In this document: positions 43,524 through 55,731 of the stretch, one piece after another
Position numbering within the stretch: the stretch's first letter is position 1
How the letters are laid out: every line of letters begins with the position of its first letter
DNA from: Histoplasma ohiense
Lineage: Eukaryota > Ascomycota > Eurotiomycetes > Onygenales > Ajellomycetaceae
Direction: 5' to 3'
Length of the DNA: 64,000 nucleotides
Assembly (NCBI GenBank): GCA_017607445.1
Contig: JAEVHH010000003.1
Location: forward strand, 4,216,001-4,280,000
Notes under the pieces: generated by a model
The model's database searches: none
What the model saw: the letters and a program-made list of their open reading frames with translations, nothing else
Told to the model about the DNA's origin: nothing
Program-made: the position numbers and the translations under genes

Positions 43524-44564
43524 ATGCCTCCTCGATTGCGCCTCTCCGTTTCCGTCCTCTCACGCTCGCTTCCGCATGATGTCCTCATATATCCTCGACG
43601 ATATGCTAGCACAGCAGCAGCAGCAGCCGTTACGACATCAACGGTAAATCAAACATCCCAATCGAAATCCGCATCGTCACCTGATGCTGCATACCCATCA
43701 TACCAGCCCTCATCGCATCGCCGGCCCGAGTTCCGCAAATCCCAGCTCCACCGCCAATACACCTCCCTGCTCCGCACAACACCACTGATCCTGATCTTCC
43801 AGCATAACAACCTTCAATCCGTAGAATGGGCCGGCATCCGTCGCGAGCTTACGAAAGCTTTGCAAAAAGTTGACGAAACAAACGCTGCTGTAGGCAGAAA
43901 AGAGCCTCCCATAGCCTCCCTCGTCCAACTAAAAATCATCCAAACCAGAATTTTCGAGGTCGCTCTGCGTGTTGTGGATTTCTTCCGGCCCGGCGAAAAG
44001 ACACCTCGCGGCCCTGGTAAAATTGCAGCCGCTAAAGCTGACCCGAATTTAACACACGATCTCTCTCGCACTGCGTACGCTGCCGTACTCGACAAAAAGG
44101 GACATCATGATCTCTCCAACATCTTGGTTGGCCCGATTGCTGTGCTTAGCTTCCCCTATGTTTCCCCTGAACATTTGAAAGCTGCACTGTCCATTTTGGC
44201 ACCCAAGCCACCACAATTCCCTGCTCCGGGACGGAGGGCGAACCCTGGCCTGTACGACTTGCCTGTGCAGGAAGGATTGAAGAAATTGATATTGTTGGCC
44301 GCGAGGGTGGAAGGCAAGGTGTTCGACCAAGATCAAACAAGATGGGTTGGTGGAATCGAGGGTGGTATGGCTGGTTTGAGATCTCAGCTTGTGTCGCTAT
44401 TGCAAGGAGCTGGAGCAAGTGTTACTACGACCTTGGACGCGGCGGGTAAGAGTTTGTATCTTACCCTCGAGAGCCGCAGGAGTGTCTTGGAAGAAGAGCA
44501 GAAGGGACCTGAGACTGGTGTTCAGAGCGCGGGTGAAGGGAAGGCAGATGGCCCAAAAGAGTAG
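43524..44564 (+). CDS. MRPL11: Mitochondrial large-subunit ribosomal protein uL10m (MRPL11 family)
   Basis: Single exon, 346 aa, ATG at 43524. The first ~35 residues (MPPRLRLSVSVLSRSLPHDVLIYPRRYAST) are basic and Ser-rich, a mitochondrial presequence. An Ala-Thr-Ser linker follows, then the L10-type domain (RKSQLHRQYTSLLRTTPLILIFQHNNLQSVEWAGIRREL, NILVGPIAVLSFP, LKKLILLAARVEGKVFDQDQTRWVGGI, MAGLRSQLVSLLQGAGAS). uL10 forms the base of the ribosomal stalk that recruits translation factors. The C-terminal tail is charged and non-conserved. The gene runs towards PI-PLC, with 222 bp between the two stop codons. Confidence 0.85.
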   Translation: MPPRLRLSVSVLSRSLPHDVLIYPRRYASTAAAAAVTTSTVNQTSQSKSASSPDAAYPSYQPSSHRRPEFRKSQLHRQYTSLLRTTPLILIFQHNNLQSVEWAGIRRELTKALQKVDETNAAVGRKEPPIASLVQLKIIQTRIFEVALRVVDFFRPGEKTPRGPGKIAAAKADPNLTHDLSRTAYAAVLDKKGHHDLSNILVGPIAVLSFPYVSPEHLKAALSILAPKPPQFPAPGRRANPGLYDLPVQEGLKKLILLAARVEGKVFDQDQTRWVGGIEGGMAGLRSQLVSLLQGAGASVTTTLDAAGKSLYLTLESRRSVLEEEQKGPETGVQSAGEGKADGPKE

Positions 44565-44786
44565 GAGATAATTGGATCCCTTTTCTTCTTCGTTTTTGCT
44601 TTATTTTTTTGGTATCATTCTCCGATACATACCGACTTTTTGCCTCTATATCTATTGTACAATATATACCAGACATTTTATCCAATACTGGTAACCAAAC
44701 CAGACAATAAGCTGACATCTTTCCGAAAATCATATGTAATAACCAAATCCAAAGGGAAGAGTGTCCATACTTTTGCTCGGCACAAT

Positions 44787-46211
44787 TTATCTCTGCTGCA
44801 TCATGAGCCTGGAGTTCATACCAACGACACACCTCACGAGGTCCCAGTCCCCGTCTAATCCAACCCAATCGCACACTGCAATTCCCGTAGACCAATCCCC
44901 GTTCTTCCCATGATGCTTGCGACACAAATAATCCACCGCCGCAGGATTCACTCTTGCCGCAATCTTCTCCGGCCAAGTCGCAACATTCCAAAAGTTGCTC
45001 GCGCTTAGGAAATTTATATAAAACGGAACTTTGTGATCTCCACGATCATCATTATTAACTCTTTCTTTTCCGATGACGCCAAATGGATAGCGCAGTTCCG
45101 CCGCCCTTTCAAATTGAGCATTAACATAGTCTATTTTCCGCGGAATCATCGTTCTATCAAGCACCCGGTAGAAGTCCTGAATGCATAAATCTCCGCTTGG
45201 ACAAACTGCAAATGGGGTGTTATCTGGCACGTCTTCAGCATCAATGCCCCAGCCCAATCCTCCCCATTCTTTCTTCAACCGCTCCTCTAAACCGAACCGC
45301 CGGATCAGCACGATCTTGCCCCGGGATTCGCCAAGTGTTGGGACACGAGGCTCTGTGTACCACTTACTCCCGTCATACGCGTAGTGGTCCCGGAGAATGC
45401 GACTAAGTTGCTCATCAGTGTGGTTCCCCGGCCCTTCCCGCTTCACAGACATAATGAGAGTTTCAGAAGGGTTTTCCGTGAGGAATGATTCAACTTCGCT
45501 AACGAGGTCGCGGAAGTATTTGGGTCCCGAAAAGGAGATTGGGAATACGCCATGGACAAGCAGCAGTTTGTCCTTGCTTGGTTCGTTAGGGAATCGGGGC
45601 TGCACCCGAATATCAAAAAATCGAATGCCATTTTCTAGTTGTTCCCGAGAGCTGACAGCCTGGCAACGGACTGAGGGCGCAGCTAAATGGTATGCTGAGG
45701 AATTATGCGTACCGGGAATAGAAAGGGCAGAAAGATACGTTTCATCAGTGAACTCGCGCATCCAAGCATTGAGGTTGGCACAGGGGTATATCGCAAAATG
45801 TGATTCCGGGATTATATAAATTCCAGTAAATCGGAAACGGGAACTGTCGCCAAGCGGTTTCGATGTGGCTGACTTCCATGTGGATGCAGTGATTTGAATT
45901 TGATGGTTCTCGCCTTCCGCTTCAAATATCAGCTGCAAACGCTCCTTATCTGACTTGTCAAAAGCCCGGATATCCGTTTTCACAGAGTGGAAGGGTTCAA
46001 TCCGAATTGACACGTCCTGTCTAACAAAAGGATCTGAATTCTGCGTCGAGGTGTCTGCATCTGCTGCAGATCCGGTCACACTTTTCTTCAATTCATTTTT
46101 CACCTGTTTAGTGTCGCATTTTAGGACGTTAAGGACCAGGAACCGATCAACATGGTTCAATATTAGTGTGGTTGGTGTGAGGTTCCGGACGGTCAGGTAT
46201 CCTGCGACCAT
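44787..46211 (-). CDS. PI-PLC X-domain phosphodiesterase
   Basis: Single exon, 474 aa. The first codons of the open frame are GTG; the ATG at 46211 starts MVAGYLTVRN. An N-terminal β-rich region of ~135 residues precedes the catalytic X domain: LSALSIPGTHNSSAYH (catalytic His about 169), GIRFFDIRVQPRF (metal-ligand type Glu/Asp), KLLLVHGVFP (second His about 220), SETLIMSVKREGPG, and GKIVLIRRFGL. No signal peptide, Y or C2 domain is visible, so it is of the single-domain, bacterial-like type (1-phosphatidylinositol phosphodiesterase) rather than PLC-delta. It would cleave phosphatidylinositol or related lipids. It is divergent from NAT1. Confidence 0.88.
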   Translation of the reverse strand: MVAGYLTVRNLTPTTLILNHVDRFLVLNVLKCDTKQVKNELKKSVTGSAADADTSTQNSDPFVRQDVSIRIEPFHSVKTDIRAFDKSDKERLQLIFEAEGENHQIQITASTWKSATSKPLGDSSRFRFTGIYIIPESHFAIYPCANLNAWMREFTDETYLSALSIPGTHNSSAYHLAAPSVRCQAVSSREQLENGIRFFDIRVQPRFPNEPSKDKLLLVHGVFPISFSGPKYFRDLVSEVESFLTENPSETLIMSVKREGPGNHTDEQLSRILRDHYAYDGSKWYTEPRVPTLGESRGKIVLIRRFGLEERLKKEWGGLGWGIDAEDVPDNTPFAVCPSGDLCIQDFYRVLDRTMIPRKIDYVNAQFERAAELRYPFGVIGKERVNNDDRGDHKVPFYINFLSASNFWNVATWPEKIAARVNPAAVDYLCRKHHGKNGDWSTGIAVCDWVGLDGDWDLVRCVVGMNSRLMMQQR

Positions 46212-47176
46212 GATGCACACCACCACTATCTGGGAACTAAGAAATACCCTCCAAGTTCAATATCTTGGTAACTGCTTGTATTCTAAACATCAGTCTCGTA
46301 ACTCGGTATTCTTTGAAAAATTGTTCATAAATGAGATAAAACACTCTTCAACCAAGTTCGAACTAACCTGAAGTCATTGAGCGACGAATAACCTCAAAAT
46401 TTGAACTTCTTTTTATCTTGAGCTTGAATGAGAGAACTAGTGGTCACTCCATATGATTGAAGGATATTGACACTGGTTGCCCGCTTTTTTCAGACGCCCG
46501 TTTCATCCATCGTTAGGCTCAGAGCTCAACGTGAATATAAGAAATCATGGGTCAAGAAAAAATGAAGCACGCATATTCTAAAACATATGGGTTCTCAGAT
46601 TGACAAAATTGAGCCTGGGTCAATCATCAGAATCCAACGGACTGGAGGAATAGACAACAGAATAACTGGTTACGCCAAGGTTCGAAGGATTTTCCTTTGG
46701 GAAATAGCTCCACATCTCCCCTCCTCAACTCGGGGTTTGGGGCATCTAAATAGATTTATTGATATGTGCCGAAGTAAATTACGTTGCACATGGCTATTCC
46801 CATAACAAGGACAAGGGCAAAACTCCTGTTCGCGTAATCCACATATTCTAACCGCAGGCCAATATACTTGGGCAGGTGCAGATGGATGGCTTTGAATTGG
46901 AGCTTCGAAGGCACAATGTCACATGATCGGCCTTTCCAAAAGAAAAAACAAATGCTTTTAAGCCTCACCACCAGCAAGCATTTTTTTGGATAACGTTGCA
47001 GACTTCATGGCGTCCGCCTTCATGAGTATGCTCCTCTAACTGCCACTATTTCTACCAATTGAAGCGGCTCCCTCTCCTCTTATCTCCTACTTCCTCCGGG
47101 CAAGCTTTGGACGCCATCATAAATTTATCCCCTTACCACTGGACGGCTAAACACCGTCCAGCCGAAGCCAATCGTC
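46212..47176. promoter_or_regulatory. Divergent promoter PI-PLC / NAT1
   Basis: 965 bp with TCACATGA at 46919-46926 (251 bp upstream of NAT1). Frames at 46587-46805 (+) and 46756-46977 (-) lack recognisable features. Confidence 0.5.
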
Positions 47177-49838
47177 ATGGAGCCGCCCCCGTTGAGTACA
47201 AAGGACCAGTCGCTGTTCCGTCAAGTCGTCCGCCATTGTGAAAGTAGACAGTATAAAAAAGGTGCGTGACTACCTTATGGGCCAATTTTTTGCCTGCACA
47301 GCTTTCTGACTCCGCGGGACACAGGTATAAAGGCTGCGGATCAAGTCCTCCGAAGAAACCCGAAGCATGGAGAAACTCAAGCCATGAAAGCCTTGATACT
47401 CAGCAATCAAGGACATCAAGAGGAAGCGTTTTCATTGGCAAGGCTGGCGATTACAAACCATTTCAAATCCCACATCTGTTGGCATGTCTATGGGTTGTTA
47501 TATCGCGCGGAGAAGAATTATGACGAAGCCATCAAAGCTTACAAGACCGCTCTTAAGTTTGACTCGGAGTCCCAAGCTATACAGCGGGATCTTGCTCTCC
47601 TCCAAGCCCAAATGCGTGATTACCAAGGCTATATTCAAAGTAGGACGACTATGCTGCAACAAAAACCAGGTTTCCGCCAAAATTGGACTGCCCTGGCCAT
47701 TGCCCATCACCTCGCGGGAAATTTGGCGGAGGCTGAAAACGTTCTTACAACTTACGAGCAGACTCTGAAAACGCCTCCGCCGAGATCGGATATGGAACAT
47801 TCGGAAGCTGCCCTCTATAAAAACTCTATAATTGCTGAGACCGGGAACTTTGAGAGAGCGCTGGAACATTTAGAAGAAGTGGGCAATAGCTGTTTCGATG
47901 TCCTTGCAGTAATGGAAATGCGTGCGGATTATCTGTTGCGACTTGGGAGGAAAGAGGAAGCGGCGGCGGCTTATGAGGCTCTGTTGGAAAGGAACTCGGA
48001 AAACTCAAATTACTATGAAGCCTTAATCAAAGCAAAGGGCATCAATCAATCCGACCATAAGGCGCTGAGAGCCATATTTGATGAATGGGCCGAGAAAAAT
48101 CCAAGGGGTGATGCCGCTCGCAGAATTCCTTTGGACTTTTTGGAAGGCCAGGATTTCCGAGAAGCGGCGGATAATTACCTTGGACGAATGTTTCGCAGGG
48201 GAATCCCATCTACATTTGCGAATATCAAACTTTTATATACAAACAGCGATAAGATGGACATTGTCCAGGAACTTGCTGAAGGATACGCAAGCGGCCAGCT
48301 TGGGTCGCAAATGAATGGTTCAGCAGAGAAACAAACTAACGGGGATGCTTTTATGTTCGAAAGTTCGGTTTACTATTTTCTTGCGCAACATTACAATTAT
48401 CATCTCAGCCGCAACTTGGGAAAGGCCGTTGAGTATATCGAGAAAGCAATCGCGTTATCTCCAAAATCTGTGGATTATCAAATGACCAAGGCCAGAATAT
48501 GGAAACATTATGGCAACATCCCGAAAGCAGCTGAACTCATGGAAAAGGCGCGGTCATTGGACGAAAAAGATCGTTATATTAACTCCAAAGCAGCAAAATA
48601 CCAGCTCCGGAACGATGAAAATGAAAAAGCGCTTGACAACATGAGTAAATTTACTCGTAACGAGACAGTGGGAGGGGCGCTCGGTGATCTTCACGAAATG
48701 CAATGCGTCTGGTACCTGACCGAAGACGGAGAGTCCTACTTACGTCAAAGAAAACTTGGACTCGCGCTGAAGAGATTCCACGCCGTTCACAATATTTTTG
48801 ATGTATGGTATGAAGACCAATTCGATTTCCACAGTTTTTCTCTAAGGAAAGGAATGATCCGCGCATATGTCGATATGATACGATGGGAAGACCACCTGCG
48901 TGATCACCCATATTACGCTCGCAGTGCGCTCGCCGCTGTCAAAGCTTATATATTACTCCATGACCAACCAGATCTAGCTCATGGCCCAATCGCTCGTGGA
49001 ATAAATGGGAACCAGGAGGGAGAGATCGATAGCGCGGAGCGAAAGAAAGCTCTCAAGAAAGCCAAGCGTGAGCAGCTGAGGCATGAGAAAGCGGAAGCGG
49101 AAAAACGGGACCTCAAGAAGGCGAGCAGCACTAAAGGAGGTGACGGGGAAGCAAAGAAGGAGGACCCTGACCCTCTAGGAGCAAAACTTGTTCAGACCCA
49201 CGAACCATTAAAAGATGTTATGAAATTCTTGACTCCCCTGTTAGAATTTTCGCCTAACAATATAGAAGCGCAGACAGCTGGCTTTGAAGTTTACTTCAGG
49301 AGAAGTAAGTTTGTAGAATCTTTTATTCCAAAATCATTTTTCCATGACTAACTCCAACGCTTTAGAAAAATATCTCCTTGCTTTAAAGTGTCTGCTCGCC
49401 GCCCACTCCATCGACCCCCAAAACTCCATTCTTCACACTCAAATGGCCCGCTTCAGGAAAGCAATTGACACACTCTCCGAACCCCTCCCCTCAGATGTAT
49501 CTGAGGTCATTAGCGCGGATTTTGATCCGCTGCTTCCAAAAACCCAAGACCTGACAAAGTGGAACGAATCATTCCTTTCCACCCACAGCTCTAGCGCTCC
49601 GCATGTCCACGCCGCTCTATCAGTCCGCCAGCTCCTAAGCCCTGACTCGATATCCCAGGGAGAGGAGCTGCTCCTCTCTACAGTTGACTTCAAAAACACC
49701 TCGCTTGAGGATGCCCTCGCAGGCCTTCAACTTCTGGACGACTGGAACAGCGGTCAGGATGCCAAGATGGCATATATAAGTCAAGCTCAGAGGAGATGGG
49801 CCGAAGCATCGGCATTCCAGCTGCAGCATGTCCAGTAG
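47177..49838 (+). CDS. NAT1: NatA N-terminal acetyltransferase auxiliary subunit NAT1/NAA15
   Basis: Exons 47177-47261, 47325-49304 and 49366-49838; 845 aa, all in phase. The first exon MEPPPLSTKDQSLFRQVVRHCESRQYKKG joins IKAADQVLRRNPKHGETQAMKAL, which is the canonical Naa15 start. TPR pairs run through the protein (CWHVYGLLYRAEKNYDEAIKAYKTAL, GQHEEAF-like, YFLAQHYNYH, ALSPKSVDYQMTKARIWKHYG), followed by a Lys/Glu-rich segment near 590-610 and the C-terminal helical domain. Naa15 wraps the catalytic Naa10 and anchors it on the ribosome, acetylating nascent Ser/Ala/Thr N-termini. A small acidic/Lys-rich low-complexity stretch (EKAEAEKRDLKK) is typical. It converges on TIM54. Confidence 0.95.
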
Positions 49839-50607
49839 AGGCATGAACGACAAGAGAAAGAAAAAGGAATGATGAGGTTTTACAGCTTCATTCATCCATC
49901 AACTTTATAGTCTTGTCACACAACGTGGAGAAAATATATTGACGATTTATTCCTACATCTCCTTCAACTCCTTCATGTTTTCTCTCACAATGTCATTATG
50001 TTTAGAATCAACCTTGGTCTCAACCTTTGGAGTATGAGTCTCATGTTTTTCCTAACGGCAAACTGCGTGGTGTACTGGGATAGCCAAAAAACGGAAATCA
50101 TGATGTGTGTTGACTTAATACATGGATTTTTTGCTCCATTTTCCGTCATTGGAATAATTTCTTTGTGCAACATATCTGGACCTTGCGAAAACCATGATAT
50201 GTTGAAACTCGAGAGGGAACATTTATCTCACCATGTAAATTAAATTGCCAGGCAGCTATCCTGTGCAAAGCTTTATTTTGATACATCACACATGTGAGAC
50301 AGGGCTCACTTCGTGCTTGAGACGAAATCTAATTTAGCAGCATATAGGGCGGAGGAAAATGCATATCGACTTACACCCTATTCTCAACATTTATTCTTCT
50401 ACGGTCATTAACTGCAGCGCCTACATGACCATCAAGCTCAGCACCCATCCATGTTTGAAAAAAAAGAGCCATAAAACAGGAAACGATTATATTCTATTGT
50501 ACACGGGATATCTAACATATGCGCCCATATATGCAGATAGGTAAACGAGATAAAAATGTATGGAATACATCCCTCAAATGCTATATCGAACCAACCAAAA
50601 CCATCTA
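49839..50607. other. Convergent intergenic region (NAT1 / TIM54)
   Basis: 769 bp of 3' flanks. A short ATG frame (49998-50243, 81 aa, with hydrophobic stretches) might be a chance frame; no homology is recognised. Confidence 0.5.
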
Positions 50608-52126
50608 TCACTCCCCATCCACCTCATCCAAGTTTCCAATGATGACTTTCGGCCGTCCATCATCTTCTTCACCCCATCCATATGCATTCCAAATCCGTTT
50701 CCAAGCCGGGATATGAACAGGCATTTCCTCCCCGCGAATCCATTCCGTCCCTTCACTGATCCGCTTCGCTCTCTCTTCCTCTTCGGCGGGGAGATCAAAT
50801 CTGCGCATGCGGGATGCAATGCGAGGATCCAAGACGATATCATCTAACCATTCTCGCTCTTTAACGTCTGGATGTTCCTTTTGCTTTCGTACGGATTTAG
50901 GCCATTCTTGCTCCTCTTTTTCGAGAAGGGATTGTTGTTCGTAATATTTTGAATGGGGTTGGGCAAAGGAGGATGAATCTGGCGATGGCGGAATATCGTC
51001 AGCAGTCGTGTGAGAGGAGGCAGTATATCCAGAGTTTGTCGCGTTGTGATTTTCTTCGTAAGGTCGGGTTGATGCGGCCAGGACGATAGCTGCAACGTCT
51101 CGACCAATGGCATCAGCGAGGAAGCGTTGGGTGAGGAAGCGGTATATGCGAATTGGTGTATTAAGGAATCCTAATATATGAGGGAATGCGACAGGGGATG
51201 CGTCAATTTCCGGTGGGGTAGAAGCTGCGAGCTGTTGAGAGGGGTAGGTGGCGGGGAAGATATACGCCGGGGTAGGACCGGACGGTTTTTTGGTTTCATC
51301 TTTCTTCTCTTCTGGTTTCTTTTCCAGTGTAGGCTCTGTCTCTTGGCCCCCTTGAAGCTGCTCTGAAACCCCGGAAGAGCCGTCGTCCAGAGTAGCTGGC
51401 TGAGATTTCGCATCTGTCGGCGTTGCCTCAAGATAGGGAAAGGCATCTGGTTCAGTGGCCGGGGGAGCAATTGGTCCTAACCACCCTTCGTGAATACCAC
51501 GGATATATTCCTTCCATGCATGACGACCGATTACCACATCCCCCTTGATTACAGGCTCATCCTCGATGCCGAAATTCTGTCGAATTTGTTGAAGGAAACT
51601 GTCTGCGTCATCTTCCTCAATGGGGTGCCCTTCGCCAGCTTGCCGCCTTGTTTTCCTGATCCTGTTCGCAATGGCTGCACGGATATCCCCTTCTCGTCGA
51701 CCCTCCAGCACCTCATAGTCCAACGCCCCAGCAACTAAAATGGGTTTTATATATTCCTTAAAATATTCTCGAGCGCTCCTCAGTCCATCACCCGGCGGAG
51801 CAGCAAGGAATATTGTAAGTTTTCGTCTAGCTTGATTAGGCCGTAAGGGTTCCTTAGCAATATGTGCAACTAAGTTGGACCATTTTTCTTGCGCTTTCCG
51901 TTTCTGTCTGCGGTCGTAGATCAGGGCACTGGTAAATGAGCCGGTAATGGACAGGAATATGAGCCAATTTCTCGATGGCAACTTGAATCGGATATTTGGC
52001 AGCCCTATTTTCAACGATATTAGTACCGTTTAGTCTACTAATCTAGGTATGCTACATACCGAGCATGCGGAGCGCAGGATTCTGCGGTTTTGGGGGGGCG
52101 GGAGGTTTCGTGGTTGATTCCGCCAT
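50608..52126 (-). CDS. TIM54: Mitochondrial TIM22 complex subunit TIM54
   Basis: Exons 52126-52060 and 52004-50608; 487 aa; phase 1 over a 55-nt intron. The N-terminus MAESTTKPPAPPKPQNPALRML leads to GLPNIRFKLPSRNWLIFLSITGSFTSALIYDRRQKR. Its single hydrophobic segment is the inner-membrane anchor. The rest faces the intermembrane space: EKWSNLVAHIAKEPL, RKLTIFLAAPPGDGLRSAREYFKEYIKPILVAGALDYEVLEGRREGDIR, then a Pro/Thr/Glu-rich variable linker and the conserved end IPAWKRIWNAYGWGEED. Tim54 scaffolds insertion of carrier proteins through the Tim22 channel. It shares a 619-bp divergent promoter with COT1. Confidence 0.92.
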
Positions 52127-52745
52127 ATCGCTCCCAGAGAAATAGAAGCACAATTATGGATATTATATATTATATACGGAAATTAGCACAAACCGTGGAA
52201 CGACCGGCAAAGTCAAAGCCGTGCGCTATTCAATATCATCAGCTTCAAAAAGTTCTTTTGAAGCTTCGATGCTTACCTTCGGAGATATTTTAATCCGTAG
52301 TCCGGGAAAAACCCCGTGACCCCGTTTATACAACCAATAGAAGGCGTGGCAAGCCCGGGCAATGCTGACGTAAGGCATCATGTTTACCGCGCGCCGTGAT
52401 GATCGGCTCCGCGCTACTTTCGCAGCAGTCAGGGGCCCAAAGCCTAAAACCTCAAACTCCATCCCCCCCATTCCTCCCCTGATCTGCTTTTCTGAGCTGT
52501 TCGATACCCCGGGTTTGTTCGTTGTCTTTCGTTCTACCGGCATACGATCCTGTTGGCTTAGGACGCGATCTTATTTGTTCGCGTCAAATCAAGAGTGCGA
52601 ATTAGGATCTCGTCTGGCAAAGCAACAAACCCCGAAGCAACTGGCCCCTCACTACTAGTAGGTTTCAGCCTTTGGGCAGCACAACAAAGGCTTTTTTCAT
52701 TATCTTCCAACATAACCTGTTCCACCCGTTGAGTATTCTGCCAAT
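52127..52745. promoter_or_regulatory. Divergent promoter TIM54 / COT1
   Basis: 619 bp. The COT1 side contains pyrimidine-rich leader sequence and an upstream ATG at 52380 that opens a 92-codon frame ending before the COT1 start. It could be a leader uORF if transcription starts far enough upstream, which the sequence cannot show. Confidence 0.45.
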
Positions 52746-54940
52746 ATGGAATCGAACAACGGGAGCAACAATAACAACGACAATAACAATAACAGCCGGC
52801 TCCATTTGAATTTCGGTTTCAATGATCGTCCGTACACCGCCTCCGCAAACAACAGGGCTTATCCAACCACGCCTTCGACCTTCCCCCAGCCGATGTACCC
52901 CGGTGGCCAGGAGCATGTCGATTCTCAGAGCCCTCATACTGCCGTGGGGGGCCAAGGCTATTTCATGAACAATCCGTATGCTCCCCAGCAACCGCATGCT
53001 CCGACTCAACAGTATGGCCAACAAGCCGCGCCTTCGCCTCAGGCAACCTACCAAGCCCGTCCTGGCTACCAGACAAATGATGCGACAAATGGTCTGATTC
53101 AGCAATTTTCAAACCAGGATTTGGGAGGTGCACCTCCTCGGGCTGGGATGTTTGGCCGCAACCCTGCTTCAGGACAACGCCCACGTACTGCCGGTGCCCA
53201 GCCGTCGCCCCAAGCCTCGGGACACGGTGGTCCGCCAATGCCAACCCGTAGCCCTAAACCTGCTGCAGAGGAGGAAGAATTGGTGAGATGTGTTGAGAAA
53301 TACTCGGAGAATGTGCATAAACGTGGCAGAGCGGCGAAGGAACTGGTCAACGTTTTCTTCCGTGAGAACATTGAACGTGCCCGTGACCGTAATCTTCGGT
53401 GAGTTTTATATGTTTAGGAGATGCGCTTCTGCTTAGCTCACGAAGGTATTTTGTTTTGCGACTAATAGAATATTCTTGTCTGTACAGAGCTGTCAATCTC
53501 GACAAGGTCTTGACCAACCCAAGCCTTCCAGAGGCGCGCAAACGCCAAGAAGCGGAAACTGTGGCCAAAAAAGAAGCAAATTTCCTTCGCTTCATTCGGA
53601 CCAGAGAAACGCCAGCCAACTTCCAAACTCTAAAAATCATCGGCAAAGGTGCATTTGGGGAGGTCAAGCTTGTGCAGCGAAAGACTGATGGAAAGATATA
53701 TGCCCTGAAATCCTTAGTCAAAACAGAGATGTTCAAAAAGGATCAACTTGCTCACGTCCGTGCTGAGCGCGATATTCTCGCCGATTCAAAAGATAGCCCA
53801 TGGCTTGTGAAGTTGCACGCGTCCTTCCAAGACAAGGCTTACCTTTATTTACTTATGGAGTTTTTGCCTGGTGGCGATTTGATGACTATGCTCATTAAGT
53901 ATGAAATCTTTTCTGAAGATATCACAAGATTCTACATGGCGGAAATCGTGATGGCTATTGAAGCGGTTCACAAGCTCGGGTTTCTCCATCGGTAAGTTTT
54001 CTACAGTATTTCCGACTGTTCAAGGACCCTAGGTACATCTCCTCTCCTGACTAAAACCTTCGATTCTAACATGTGTGTTATAGGGATATCAAGCCGGACA
54101 ATATCCTCCTAGACCGTGGTGGTCACATTAAGCTCACAGATTTTGGTCTGTCCACTGGTGGGAAAAAGCAACACGACAATTCTTACTACCAACAGCTTCT
54201 AAAAAACACTTCTGCATCGAAAGATAAGAACCGGAACTCCGGCTTCTTCTCTGACGCTATCAACTTGACTGTGTCCAATCGTGGCCAGATCAATACTTGG
54301 AGAAAATCTCGTAGGGCTATGGCTTATTCGACCGTCGGAACCCCTGACTATATTGCACCTGAAATATTCAATGGTCAGGGCTATACCTATTTGTGTGATT
54401 GGTGGTCTGTCGGTGCGATCATGTTCGAATGTCTCGTGGGATGGCCCCCGTTCTGTGCCGAAGAGCCCACGGATACGTACCGGAAAATCGTAAACTGGCG
54501 CGAGTGTCTCTGGTTCCCTGACGAACTGACACTCTCTCATGATTCGGAACATCTGATTAGAAGGTAACACCATTCTGAACGAACACCATTTTCGGAAATT
54601 AGGAACAAGCTAACAATATTGGCCTAGCTTCCTCTGTGACCCTGAACACCGCATTGGTCGAGAAGGCGGCGCCCAGTTTGGAGCTACACAAATCAAAAAC
54701 CATCCGTTCTTCCGTGGCGTGGTCTGGGACCAACTTCGCAAGATTCGTGCACCATTCGAACCCAAACTCACCTCGAATGTGGACGTATCGTACTTCCCAA
54801 TTGATGAGATCCCACAAGAGGACAACTCAGCCCAACTCCGTGCTCAGGCTCGCGCCATGCCAGAAGAGCAGGAAGCTGAAATGAGCCTTCCATTTATTGG
54901 ATATACATTCAAGGCCTTCAATGCCTTCCAAGCAAGCTAG
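52746..54940 (+). CDS. cot-1: NDR/LATS-family serine/threonine kinase COT1 (Orb6/Cbk1 orthologue)
   Basis: Four exons: 52746-53398, 53488-53991, 54084-54563, 54628-54940; 649 aa, all in phase. N-terminal ~180 residues are Asn/Gln/Pro/Ala-rich (MESNNGSNNNNDNNNNSR). A Mob-binding helical region follows (VEKYSENVHKRGRAAKELVNVFFRENIERARDRNLR). The kinase domain has the glycine loop IGKGAFGEV (about 269-277), catalytic Lys in YALKSL (about 292), HRDIKPDN split by intron 2, and DFG in LTDFGLS. Its basic NDR insert is followed by the activation-loop AMAYSTVGTPDYIAPE. The C-terminus has the AGC hydrophobic motif FIGYTFKAF. COT1 controls polar hyphal growth and branching with Mob2. The three introns fall in the Mob-binding region, at HRD and late in the kinase domain. 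Confidence 0.96.
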
Positions 54941-55731
54941 ATTTAAAATGTATTTGTTTCATTTTTTTCAAGAGTTTTATCTAAAACCAAATGAATGAAT
55001 ACTGGTGGTAGTATGAATCCATCTGCTTGAGTTGCGGCGTTGTTTCTTATTGCCTCGTTCATTTCCTTTTTTTATACCATTTTATGGTTGACACTCCTTC
55101 CAATCAACGAAGCCTTCGATGACCACCGAATTACGACCAACGGCATACTGCCACTTCACGAACATGTTTTTATCCTCCATTCCTTATTTATCTCCTCTAG
55201 GCCTCTCTGGCGCATTTAGCTAGGTTTTCCATCCGTTCATGTGAGGTTAATCTGTTCAGCGAGGTACGGAGTGTTTTGAACAAGCTAGGTGCTTGTCAAT
55301 GGTTAAGGCCCTAAGCTTTTTGCATGTCTTAAGCCCCCTGGTAATAGAACTTTATTCAATCGTAGCCTATTTCATAGGCCACCCCCTCACGCTCTCATTC
55401 GGAGTAGATGGTATCAGCTATTGCAAACACAATGAATTTTCCCTATATATGGACATAGCTGTGAATAGAACTGTGACCCTAGCAGTTCCACTATCATCGC
55501 GTCTCAAGCAAACGAAGTAAACTTTGGAGAAGCAAATAAAGAGTCATATTTTGGTGAGTTTAAATAGATCATCCGCATATTAGGGTATTTGTAGGCCACA
55601 ATTTCCATTGGCAAAACTCCACAAAATACCTAGAACTCCATTGGGGAAAAGAAAATAGGTTTTTTAAAAACACAAGCTCAAAAACCAGAAAACTCCCAGG
55701 AAACGGACCTCCCAAGACAAACACCCTTGTC
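54941..55731. other. Convergent intergenic region (COT1 / SF3A2)
   Basis: 791 bp of 3' flanks. Frames at 55293-55520 (+) and 55569-56042 (-, shadow of SF3A2) are not taken as genes. Confidence 0.55.

Noticed and set aside
49998..50243. 81-aa ATG frame with hydrophobic stretches between NAT1 and TIM54
   Set aside because: No motif or homologue is recognised; it lies in a convergent 3' spacer, so it is mentioned only as part of that spacer.
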